This document shows, in pieces, positions 40,430 through 51,297 of a DNA stretch of 64,000 nt. This DNA is from Tilletiopsis washingtonensis (lineage: Eukaryota > Basidiomycota > Exobasidiomycetes > Entylomatales). Location: the NCBI RefSeq assembly GCF_003144115.1, contig NW_020312012.1:528286-592285 (forward strand). The letters run 5' to 3'. Each line of letters opens with the position of its first letter. Within the stretch, counting starts at the first letter, position 1. The position numbers and the translations under genes were made by a program. The notes below the pieces were generated by a model that had not been told where the DNA came from, ran no database searches, and saw only the letters and a program-made list of their open reading frames with translations.

Positions 40430-43400
40430 ATGTCGTCCTCTGACTTTGGCAGCTCGAGCTCCGGCTCCTCCGGCTCCTCCTCCTCCTCCTCCGACGGGCC
40501 GGCCACGCCGCCGAGCACGCATGCATCGCTGCCCGGCTCGCTGAAAGAGGCACGCGGTAGCGCAGCCGACATCACCGACGGCGCTGCGCCGGCCGCTGCG
40601 CCGTGGCTCGAGCCGCACACCTTCCACACGCTGCGCACGCAGGCCCGCTTCCAGCAGCCGAGCGCCGACGCCTTCGACCACCCGGACCTGCAGGCGCTGA
40701 CCGCCCCGCACATCGAGTCCTTCAACGCGCTCTGGGCCGAGGACCCGAGTCTTGATGCCGGCGGCGACCGCGGCGCCGCCGGCGCCAGCACCTTCTCGAG
40801 CCTTCCGCTGCCCGGCGGTGCTCTCGGCGAGGGCGTGGGCCTGCTGGCCAAGGCCCTGCAGAACCTGCCGCCGCGGGTGGTCTTTGATGGCAAGGGTGCG
40901 AACGGCGAAGAGCTGCAGCCGGGGCCCGGTGTTGGCCGCGGCAACCGTCTGCAGATCAGCATCGACAGTGTCTCGCTCGGGCGGCCACAGGTCAGCGACC
41001 GCGCTCGCGGTGCAGTGGGCAAGAAGATGTTCCCGAGCGAGGTGAGTGAGAGGTAGGCAATGGCTGTGCGATGCATGCTGAACGCTTCGCCCTAGTGCCG
41101 AGAGCGCCTGCGGACATATACTGCCAAGATGACGGCGCGCGTCAAGTGGAGCGTCAACGGCGGCCCGCCGCAGCTGGAGGACCGCGACATGGGCTTCGTG
41201 CCGGTGATGGTCAAGGTGAGTGCCGGATGAGTGTGCAGCTCTGTGGCAGCTGCTAATGCGTGTGCGCTCGGCAGTCAAATCGCTGCAGCCTGCGCTCCCT
41301 CTCGTCGAAGGAGCTCGTCGCGGCCAACGAAGAGCCGCACGAGCTCGGCGGCTACTTCATCATCAACGGCAACGAGCGTCTCGTGCGCTTCCTCATCGTG
41401 CCGCGCGCCAACCACGTCACCGCCATCGAGCGGCCATCATTCGCCAACCGCGGTCCGTCGTACACGAACAAGGGCTGCTCGATCCGCTGCGTGCACCGCG
41501 ACGACCTGATGAGCGTGACGAACACGGTGCACTACCTCGACAACGGCGGCGTGACGCTGCGCTTCAGTATGCGCAAGCAGGAGTACATGATCCCCGTCGT
41601 CATGCTGCTCAAGGCCCTCGTCAGCGCCACGGACAAGGAGATCTTCAGCGAGCTGATGCAGGGCGACTTTGGCAACACGTTCCTGGCCGACCGCGTCGAG
41701 CTGCTGCTGCGCGGCTTCAAGACGTACAGCCTCTGGACGGGCGAGCAGTGCCTGCAGTACCTCGGTGACAAGTTCCGCGTCGCGATGGCTGTGCCCGACG
41801 ACTGGACGGACTACCAGGTCGGCGCCGAGCTCATCGAGCGCATCCTGCTCGTGCACCTCGACACGCCGCGCGAGAAGTTTAAGCTGCTCACTTTTATGAT
41901 GCGCAAGCTCTACTCGCTCGTCGCCGGCGACTGCTGCGTCGACAACCCCGACTCGCCGCAGCACCAGGAGATCCTGCTGCCGGGCTTCCTTTACGGCCAG
42001 ATCATCAAGGAGCGTCTGGACGAGTATGCCATTGCGCTGCGGGGCCAGATTGCGCGCGATGTGCGCACCAAGGCGCGCGGCATCGACTTCTTCGACGGAC
42101 GCTACATCTCCAAGACGTTCTCCAAGGTCGTGCCGAACATCGGCGGCCGCCTGTCCTCGTTCCTAGCCACGGGCAATCTGAGCTCGCCCTCGGGCCTCGA
42201 TCTGCAGCAGACGAGCGGCTTCACGATCGTGGCCGAGAAGCTCAACTTCTACCGCTACATCTCGCACTTCCGCTGCGTGCATCGCGGCGCGTTCTTCGCC
42301 GAGCTTAAGACCACGACGGTGCGCAAGCTGCTGCCTGAGGCGTGGGGCTTCCTCTGCCCTGTGCACACGCCCGACGGCTCGCCCTGCGGTCTGCTCAACC
42401 ACTTCTCGCACTCGTGCCGCCTCATCACGCGCACCATCGACGCCTCGCACGTGCCGGGCCTGCTCACCTCGCTGGGCATGAGCACGTCGTGGGCGTCTCA
42501 GGTCGACGGGCGCTCGCACGTCGTGGTGCAGCTCGACGGCGCCACTGTGGGCTACGCCACGCCGTCGCTGGCGCGCCACATGGCCACTGTGCTGCGGTTG
42601 TGGAAGACGGAGGGTCTCAACGATGTGCCGCTTGACCTCGAGATCGGCTTTGTGCCGACGAGCAAGGGCGGCCAGTACCCGGGCCTGTACCTCTTCTCCG
42701 GCCGCTCGCGCATGATGCGCCCGGTGCGCCACCTCGCCAACAACCGGCTCGACATGGTGGGCCCCTTTGAGCAGGTGTACCTCGACGTGGCATGCCTGCC
42801 CGACGAGATCGAGAAGGGCCTCTCGACGCACGCAGAGCTCAGCCCGACGAACGTGCTCAGTGTCATTGCGAACCTGACGCCGTTCTCCGACTACAACCAG
42901 TCTCCGCGTAACATGTGAGTGTCGCTGCGCGCAGGCGCGTGAGCCGTTCGCTGACGCCGTCGCTCCTCTACAGGTACCAGGTCCGTCGCGTGCCAGCGTC
43001 ACGCATCCTCTGAGCGCCTTTGCTGACCCGCTTCCCTTCAGTGCCAGATGGGCAAGCAGACGATGGGCACACCCAGCACGGCGCTGAACCACCGCACGGA
43101 CAACAAGCTGTACCGGATACAGAGCCCCCAGACGCCCGTCGTGCGTCCGGCGCTGCACAACCGCTACGGCTTCGACGAGGCACCCAACGGCGCCAACGCC
43201 ATCGTCGCCGTCATCTCGTACACCGGCTACGACATGGAGGACGCGATGATCCTGAACAAGAGCGCGCACGAGCGCGGCTTCGGCTACGGCACGATCTACA
43301 AGAGCGAGATCATCGACCTCAAGGACATCAAGGGCGCGACGTCGAGCAAGGCCGGCGCCGCGACGCTCCATTTCGGCTTCGCCAACGACGTGCGGAGAGA

Positions 43401-44723
43401 CCACCCGAACCGCGAGCTGCTGGACATTGACGGGCTGCCGTTCCCCGGCGCGCGCCTGAAGCAGGGCTCGCCGTTGGCGGCCTACTGGGACGAGACAACG
43501 GGGCGCACCGACTTCAAGAAGTACAAGGGCGACGAGGTGGCCTACGTCGACACGGTGCGCCTCATCGGCTCCGACACGGGCGACCACGAGCTGCAGAAGC
43601 TGCAGATCGTGCTGCGCGTGCCGCGCTCGCCCGTCATCGGCGACAAGTTCAGCTCGCGCCACGGCCAGAAGGGCGTGTGCAGTCAGAAGTGGCCCGCCGT
43701 CGACATGCCGTTCAGCGAGAGCGGCATGCAGCCGGACGTTATCATCAACCCGCACGCCTTTCCGTCGCGCATGACCATCGGCATGCTCATCGAGAGCATG
43801 GCGGGCAAGGCGGGCGCCATGCACGGCATCGCGCAGGACTCGACGCCGTTTACGTGAGTAGCGCAGGTGCTGCCCTGTTCGGAGCGTTGCTGACCCGCGT
43901 CGTGCAGCTTCTCGGAGGACGACACGCCGATCGAGTACTTTGGCGAGCAGCTGCGGCGAGCAGGCTACAACCACGTCGGGCACGAGCCGATGTACTCGGG
44001 CATCACCGGGCAGGAGTTCCGCGCCGACATCTACCTCGGCGTCGTGTACTACCAGCGCCTGCGTCACATGGTCAACGACAAGTTCCAGGTCCGCACGACG
44101 GGCCCGGTGCACCAGCTGACGCGGCAGCCGATCAAGGTGCGTCCCATGTTTCTCAGCTGGCGTGTCAGACGCTGATCACGCTTCATCCACAGGGCCGCAA
44201 GCGCGCCGGTGGCATCCGTTTCGGCGAGATGGAGCGCGACGCGCTGCTCGCGCACGGCACGTCGTTCCTGCTGCAGGACCGCCTGATGAACTGCTCCGAC
44301 TACTCGACGTCGTACGTGTGCCGGACATGCGGCTCGATCATCTCGCTCGGCTACGACGACGCGGCGCTGGCGGGCGTGCAGACCATCGACGCCAGCACGG
44401 GCGCCACGGCGGCGCCGGCGCAGCTCGGCCCCAACGGCGAGTACTGCCGCATCTGCCGTGCCGAGGACGAGCTGCGGCGCGAGCAGGGCCAGGAGCCGCT
44501 CACGGGCCGCCGCATGGCCAAGGGCGGCCAGGTCGTGCGCCTTGGCCCGGAGAGCCTCATCAAGCGCGGCTCGGGCGGCCTCGATGTCATCGTGAGTATG
44601 GCGTGCTGTCTTGTGCATGTGCGATGCTCATCCGTGCTCTTCCAGGCCGTGCCATATGTGCTCAAGTACCTCGCTGCGGAGCTCGCGTCCGCCGGCATGC
44701 GCATCTCGTTTGAGATCGCCTGA
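40430..44723 (+). CDS. RPA2: DNA-directed RNA polymerase I subunit RPA2 (second largest)
   Basis: This is the beta-like subunit of the polymerase that makes rRNA in the nucleolus. Exons are 40430-41041, 41096-41215, 41275-42914, 42974-42980, 43042-43853, 43908-44136, 44193-44591 and 44646-44723, giving 1298 aa. Family landmarks in order include [86 protein letters not shown] (about residue 993, active-site region), and a C-terminal zinc site with [10 protein letters not shown] and YCRICRAED. The Pol I-type sequence distinguishes it from RPB2 and RPC2. Exon 4 is only 7 nt (GTACCAG); skipping it would shift the frame, and including it gives the conserved MYQCQMGKQ. A Ser-rich acidic N-terminal 40 residues precede the conserved part. 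Confidence 0.96.
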
Positions 44724-44819
44724 GCCAGTCTGCCCCTCATTATCTCGCTCCGCCCATCCCATGCTGCATCCTCGCAATGTCATCGCTGTAATCATCTGTG
44801 GCATTGCAGTGCGCCTGCC

Positions 44820-46040
44820 TCAGAGCTTCGCCGGCGCGGCCTCGACACGAACGAGCGCCGAGCCGCCGCCGAGGCTCTTCTTGCCGCCCTTGACGCTCTG
44901 CTCGAACGCGACCTTGACGGTGCCGTCGGCCTGCTTGTCCGTCCACACCTGCGTGACGAGCGTGTCGCCGGGCATGACTGGGCTCGTGAAGCGCGCAGCG
45001 ATGGACAGAAGCGACGTGACGGGCGCGTCGGCCTTGCCGTCCTGCGGGTTGACGCTGCGCAGCACGGCGCGTGCGGCGTGGCCGTCTGAGCGGGCAGGAT
45101 GAGCATGTAGAAGTGCGGCTCGCAGCGACGGTACTCACAAGAGCAGAGGCCGTGCAGGATCGCACCGGGCAGGCCGCCGCGCTTGCCGATGCTCTCGTCG
45201 ATGTGCAGGGGGTTGTAGTCGCCGCTCAGGCGGTACAGCGCCGCCTGTGTGAGGTGGTCAGCGGCTGCGCCATATCTGATGCCGCACCACACGCACCTGT
45301 GCCGGCGACGTCTTCTCCTCGAGCTCAAAGTCGGGCTTGCGCGCCGGCGGCTTGACGGCGGCCGGCTTCTCGACGATGAGCTTGCTGAAGCCCGTGCCCT
45401 GCGAGCCGCCGCGGTAGAATGCCGAGCCTGTGGGAAGTGAGCACATGCACGCGGCAGAAGCACACCGGGCGGCTCACCGATCATGATGGCGTGCGTGTGG
45501 CCCGTGGGGCTGACGAGGCGCACCTCGGTCTCGAGCACGAGGCCCTTGCCCTTCTCGGGCGCGTCGCGCACGCCGACGATGCGCTTGCGCAGCTTCCAGC
45601 CGGGCTCGGCGACGGGCGGGATGGGCGCCAGCACCTGGATCGACTGCTCGCCGTGCACTGCGTGGTCGTGTGAGCGGCATCACAGAGGGGCTGCGCGGCA
45701 TACATCGCACGTATGCTGCCAGACATGTGTCGCCTCTACATGACCAGGCATGCGACTCACCGATGGTGTTGGGGTCCAGCTTCGGGAAGCCCGGCGTGGC
45801 GCTGCGCCCGCCCACCATGTCGGCGAAGACGTTGGTGTCGTTGCCGTCGCCCTTGAGGCCGAGCACGAGCGGGTAGGTGCCAACGGCGCGGAAGCCGCGC
45901 GTGCCCTCGTACACGTAGGCCAGGTCATCAGGCCCGGCGCCGATGCCGAGGGCGTAGAGGATGAGGTCGCGGCGGTTCCACGCCACGGGCTGCGGCGGCT
46001 CGGCGTGCCCGATGCAGAGGTTGAAGTCGACGGCGGCCAT
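44820..46040 (-). CDS. Peroxisomal 2-enoyl-CoA hydratase 2 (MaoC-like hot-dog enzyme)
   Basis: Hydratase 2 hydrates trans-2-enoyl-CoA to the (R)-3-hydroxyacyl-CoA in fungal peroxisomal beta-oxidation. Minus-strand exons are 46040-45761, 45657-45478, 45427-45297, 45244-45139 and 45085-44820, giving 320 aa. The N-terminal hot-dog half ([38 protein letters not shown]) is followed by the catalytic half with [16 protein letters not shown], carrying the hydratase-2 Asp/His pair at about residues 206 and 211, and [18 protein letters not shown] restored across the last splice. The protein ends in AKL, a classic PTS1 peroxisomal signal. It is a stand-alone hydratase, whereas many fungi carry this activity in the Fox2 multifunctional enzyme. 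It may be a second copy or serve a special acyl substrate. It is convergent with RPA2, 96 bp apart. Confidence 0.92.
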
Positions 46041-46928
46041 GTCTTCAGCGTGTGCGGGCGGGTAGAGGTGGAGGATGGGCTGTGTGCGAGGGATGGAGGA
46101 GCTGAAGAGCCGCGAGGAGGGTGCTGCGAGCGATGCTGGTGGAGCTGAGCGAAGGCAGAGCAGCGGCACGCCCGCAGTACGGAGAGGCGGATGCCTACCC
46201 CGCGCCGCTCCGGCACATCCGGCCCGGCGCACAGACGCCCCAGCAGCCGGTCGCCCGGCCGCCTGCGCGCCGCACGCTCCTCGCCCGGCAGCCACACGTG
46301 CAGCGCTGGGCAGGCGCAGCTGCGGCAGGACGAGTGCTGGGTCCATCCGCCTCGCCGCGAGTACTGGACTTGGGCGCAGCAGCGACATGGCGACAGCGGC
46401 AGATGGGGTGCGAGGAGAGCGGAGGCAGGAGCTGCGGGCGCCGCCGCGTGCCGAGAGATGCGCGGCGCGCGCGCGGCGGCGTTTTGCAGGGCTCGCGCTT
46501 TCTGTGCCGCCGCTGCATGCAGCGGGCGCTAGACGCAGCGCCGACGGCAGCAGCATCTCGCAGACCCAGATGGCAGCTGAGCATCACACGACCGGTCGAG
46601 TCAACGAGCCGCTGCAGCAGGTCATTGACCAGGTGGGACTATGGGAGACACGGCAGGATGGCGAGGAGCGAGAGTGGCGGCGCGCCGAGGCGTGGGAACA
46701 GAGACATGCGTGTCATTGTCGGCGACAGGGAGGCGTCGCGCATCGACGCAGAAGCGGAGCGGTCGGCTGGGGTACAGAGGGAGAGACTACTAAGTGAATG
46801 AAGAGGTAAGACGATTGCGAAAGTGAAGCGCAGCGGGTAGTGGCGGCAGAGAGCAAGCGGGACGGAGGCGATGCGGTGTGCGCCACCTCGGAGGCCCCCC
46901 GATGGCGACGGAGCATGCTGCTGGACGC
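46041..46928. other. Upstream of hydratase 2 and downstream of the cysteine-repeat gene
   Basis: This 888-bp interval separates two minus-strand genes. It contains the hydratase promoter (adjacent to 46040) and the 3' end of the cysteine-rich protein gene. Overlapping open frames on the plus strand have Arg/Ala-rich translations without domains. An A/T-richer patch at about 46790-46830 is consistent with 3' processing of the cysteine-repeat transcript. Confidence 0.5.
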
Positions 46929-47668
46929 TTAGTACAGCGTGCAGCGCTTGTTGCGGCAGTGCGACGTCTCGCACCCGACCGACTTGTAACAAACGTGTCC
47001 GACGGGCTTCTTGACGTCGCAGCGGCCGCGGCGGCAGTAGCCGGAGTCGCACTGGATCGACTGCGTGCACGTCGTGCCGTCGGGCGCGTTGTCCTTGGCA
47101 GCGCAGCGCCGGTTGATGCAGAAACCACTCGAACAGCCCTGTGGCTTATAACATCTGGATCCGTCGGCCGCCTTGTCGGCGCACACGCGGTTCTGGCAGT
47201 AGCCGCTGGAGCACTGCACGCTCGCGTTGCAGCCGATGCCGTTCGTCGCCTCGCCCGGCGCGGCGACGCAGCGGTTGTTGCGGCAGAAGTTCGAGGCGCA
47301 GTTCTGAGCCTTGTAGCAGTAGCTCTGCAGCGCCTGCTTGTCGGCGCAGCGGTTGCGGTTGCAGTTGTCGCTGGCGCACTGCGACTGAGGCGGGAGAGAC
47401 GCGTCAGGATGGAGTCTGGGCGACGCGCAGCCATGGGCGCACTCACGCTGGCCGTGCACTGCGAGTTGTTGGGCTGGCCCGGGGCCGCCGGCGTCGACGT
47501 CGACGAGGGGGCATTCTGGCGCTGCAGCAGCGTGGGCACGGGGCTCAGGAGCTGGCGCACGGCGAACTCGCCGCCCGAGCGGGCGAGGTTGGCCTGGGGC
47601 TGGGCGAGCTGCGCAAAGGCACCGAGGACGGGCAGAGCGAGCAGGAGGGCCGTGGAAGTGAAACGCAT
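46929..47668 (-). CDS. Secreted cysteine-repeat protein with six four-cysteine units
   Basis: Minus-strand exons 47668-47447 and 47384-46929 give 225 aa. A signal peptide is clear (MRFTSTALLLALPVLGAFAQ). After a Ser/Pro/Gln-rich linker, six consecutive units follow the spacing C-x5-C-x4-C-x4-C exactly, for example CYKAQNCASNFCRNNRC, CNASVQCSSGYCQNRVC and CYKSVGCETSHCRNKRC, for 24 cysteines in total. Spacers between units are 9-12 residues. The first unit is formed only when the two exons are joined, which confirms the splice. The last unit ends three residues before the stop (TLY). The pattern resembles Dickkopf-type or fungal secreted Cys-rich modules, likely two disulfides per unit. It could be a wall protein or an effector-like secreted factor. 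No enzymatic motif is seen. Confidence 0.85.
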
Positions 47669-50600
47669 CTTGAAGTGGTGTGAAGAGGTTGGAAGGGGAT
47701 GAAGGAGATGGAGTGGTAGACTGGAACGAGGAGGGATGCTGATTGAGGATTGGGGGCAGCGCTGTCCGGCTTATGTATGGCGGCTGAGTGATCGCTCCTC
47801 TTCGCAATGTCCGTCCGATCGTACCACAGGCTGCCATAGCCGGGCTGCCATAGCCAGAGCAGACTGCCATGTCGCTTCGTGGACATTCGACGGATTCGGC
47901 CCTCTGGCATGTCGGGTGCGTCTGCTCGCGTGACCTCATCTTTGCTCCGCCCGGCGGCCTGCGAACCTATGGATGCCGTGTCTCTCCCACGGCAGCAGCG
48001 CGAGGTGCGCTGCTCGGGGCAGAGACACGGGTCATCGGTCCGGACGGACTATCTTGGGGCCTGCTCGGGGGCGCTGATCAGCCGATCATACCGAGGCTGC
48101 TCATTCGATGCGGCAGCGCGGGAATGTCCAGCGCCGATGGAAGAATCTTGGCGCTCGAGCCACAGATGTGGGCCTGCTCTCGAGGAGGACCAACACGCTA
48201 GAAGCCGCATGGGCGGCCGCCAGCTCCTCTCGCAACTCGCATGCGGACGGTCGCTTGAAGCGGGCATGATCAACGCCTCTGCGGTTCCCGCATCACTCGG
48301 CACTACCTCGAGCAGCTCGCTGAACAAGTGTGGCGTGAGATGCAGCGGGTGCGCCAGAGCAGTTGCCAGCAAGCGGCACCTCGCGGGCGCCTTGACGGGA
48401 AGGGCCGCTCGAGCAACTTGCTGATTGCGCCCCGTGTGGCGGCATGCGTTCATGGGTGTGCAGGGTCGCAGCACAGCGCTTGGGAGCCGGGAGCCGAGCA
48501 ACACCGAGCGACAGGGTCGCTGTGCGTGACCAACACGATGTGTGTGCCACGGACGGCAGGGCATGAGCGTCGCACCTTCGGGCAGATCATGAGGGCAAAC
48601 GGCCTACAGATCCCCACGCAGCGGAGGCTCGGGACGCTTGCAGCATGCCGGCGACAACGGAGTACGAGTGTAGGTGCCGTCTACGATTGCTTCCCGTTTG
48701 CACTCCGAAGGCCTGCTCGATGTGCTGCAGCTCCTCACACCTCATGCCTGGGTACTGCCCTCCGGGCTGTGTCCAGAGGGCAGCAAGCAGCCGGCCTTGG
48801 CGAGCTGACGGAGCAGAGATCCTTGGCCGAGACTGAGACGGCGCTGCTGCAGCGGCGCTCGCTCCGCCGATGCCTCCGCAGACCCTCCGTCAGATCCCAG
48901 ATGCAGATGCGTGACGGTCTGTGCCCGCCCGGCATGTGGGTGCCACAGGACTCGTCGCTGATGTCCAGGCGCTGCAGGAGCAGGCGAATTGCTCGAAACT
49001 TGCAGGAGCGCGAGGTTGGAGCGTCGAGACGCGGAGGCAGCCCAGCCTCCGAGAATCTCGCAGCGCGGATCAATCAATCGAATGTCACTAGCGCCAGGGC
49101 CCGTCCATCCCAGCCCACCCGCGGCCCTCTCCGGTCCGAGCACGCACACACGCCAGTCTGCTGATCGCCTGCGGCCCCTCGAGCAGCGATGACAAGGTGC
49201 AGGAGCGCCACATCCGGACCCCGGCGGCGCCTTTGAAAGATGTGCTCGTCAGCCGTGGCCAGAGCGCAGGTTGCCGCGGCTACGCGCAGCGCCCGCTGCC
49301 AAGAACGCCGCCGCACGCCCGCGCCTTGCTGCTGCCATCAAATGCTCGATTTGCACTCAGACATAGCTCAGAGGCTACAGCTGCAGGTGCAGCTGCAGCA
49401 GGTTGGCCGTCCGCTGCTCATGCAGGCTGCGCTCTGCCCGGCGCATGACCGCTGGCTGCTGTCACGCGATCGACCGCGGGGCCAGGCCGCAAGACGCCCG
49501 AGGCGCGGCAGCAGCAGCGCAGGGCGGTGTGGAGCGCCGGCCCCGCCATGGGCGGAGGCAGAAAAGAATGTGGCGAGCAGAGCAGGCGCAGGAGGAGCAG
49601 AGCAGCAGCAACATGCAATGACAGCCGCCGCTGGTGGCGTTGGGCCGTGTGCTCCGTGCGCATGGGTCCCGAACTCCCGACGCGCGCCGAGCGGGCGTGG
49701 AATGTTGGGAGCTGACTGCGGAGGAAAGGGAGCGAGCAAGAGCAATGGGAGCATCAGCATGCAGCGGCCCTGGCGGCGCTCGCAGCCGCCCGCATGGAGA
49801 TGCCTGCGGCTGGTGCTGCACCCGTCCGAGCCGGATCAGCGCCAGAAGCCAGCTGCTTCCATGCTAGCGACGCCGGCGGCTCATGCGGGCTGCGTCTGCC
49901 AAGGGCCCGCCTGCGGCTGCCGCGGCTGCTGCCTGCTGTGTCTGCGGCTACAGGACGCCGTGCTCTGCCCGTTGACAGGCCATTACTTCCCAGGCTCGAG
50001 CTGCGTCGCCGCATGTGGCCGCTGGATGTACCGCCGGCGCCCGGCGCGCGTCAGGGTCGCGGGGAATAATCGCGCGTCGATCGCGATCCAACAGACGATG
50101 TCGCAGCCGGCGCCGGCGCCGCGCTGCATCAGGTAGCACCGGAGATGGCCGCAGCGGTGCCGTCCCCGCGTGACCGCTGCGCCCGGCGAGTTCATGAGAC
50201 AGCATCGTGCAGCGGGCGGTCGCGTTGCAGCGTGGAGCGGAGATGCTGCGCGCGACGGCGCAGCCACCGCCTGCCGCATGCCGAGCACCGCTGTCCAGCG
50301 GATCAGCCCCAAGAAATCGCGTTGACCCGCTCCGGCGTCCGCACCCGGCTGACGCTGCGGCATCTTGATGCTTTGCAGCGCGTCAGCGTGCGACGATGCA
50401 TCTGCCTGCGCTGCCTCCTCAGCTGCCCGGCACCTGCTGCTGCCTGTCCGAATTGCGTTTTCGGGGCTGAACAAGCCTGCAGCCACCTCTGCTCTCATGC
50501 CCCCGGCTACTGGCGCATGACAGCATCGTGCGGCAGCCGCCGCCGCACAGGCAGCAGGACGCAGGCCGCCGGTCCCGCACCTGCATCTGCACAGCGCCCG

Positions 50601-51297
50601 CCTTCTGGCGCGCCACCGGGCCTTGGCGCGCCGCGCTCGTCGCGTGACCCGGACCCCCTGAAATGCTGCACGGCACCTCGCTCTCACAGCGTCATCATCG
50701 CCAGCCAGGCCCCGCCTTGCGGCCAGATTGCAGCGCAATTCTCTGAGCATAGGACCACAGCAGGACCCTTTGGCAGTGCAGAGCACGACTGTCAGGGTAC
50801 CCGGCTCTACGAGCTGCGGCTCGGTCCCGCGTCGGCTGCTGCACGCGCGCGCGCCGCTTCGCACGCCGGCGCCACAGTGCCTTCGCGATTCCTGCTGCCT
50901 GCACAGACGTCCTGCCTTGTCGAAGCAGCTATGATCAGCAGAAGGGCCACCCCTTCCTGCGTCTGGCTCGGACCTGCCGCCGTGCGGGCCCACTAGCAAG
51001 TTGCAGCCCTGGCGAGCTGCTCGCGGGCACCGATCTCTGCGGGACAAGTTCTGAGACTCACCGGGCATCTGTGATCGCTCATGGGTGATGGCTTACGCAT
51101 TATGAAGACCAAGAGGAGCTAGGAGATCTTGTCGCCACGTCTCGTACCACACAAAGCTGACTAATCTGCCCTTGAAAGTGGCGACAGCCGCCCGTCCCCC
51201 TCCGACATCCCTCATCTGCTCGCCCGCCACCTGCCTCTCCTCACCGGTTCCTCTCCCTTCGTACTTTCTCCAACCTCGGTAGCGCTTCACCTGCAAA
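47669..51297. other. 3.6-kb gene-poor interval
   Basis: This is the largest gap in the window, between the minus-strand cysteine-repeat gene and the plus-strand nucleotide-sugar transporter, so promoters lie at both ends. The left end has a weak TATA-like CATACATAAG on the minus strand near 47770, about 105 bp from the start codon. The last 130 bp before 51298 is C/T-rich. In between, open frames of 280-360 codons (for example 49240-50136 plus, 49983-51068 minus) overlap on both strands, lack domains and have Arg/Ala/Cys-rich composition. I see no gene, repeat array or transposon here. Confidence 0.5.

Noticed and set aside
42163-44112. 649-codon minus-strand open frame
   Set aside because: It lies antisense to RPA2, runs across RPA2 introns and has no domain; codon mirror of a highly biased gene.
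49983-51068. 361-codon minus-strand and overlapping 283-298-codon plus-strand frames
   Set aside because: Mutually overlapping, low-complexity Arg/Ala/Cys translations with no family resemblance and no splice logic.
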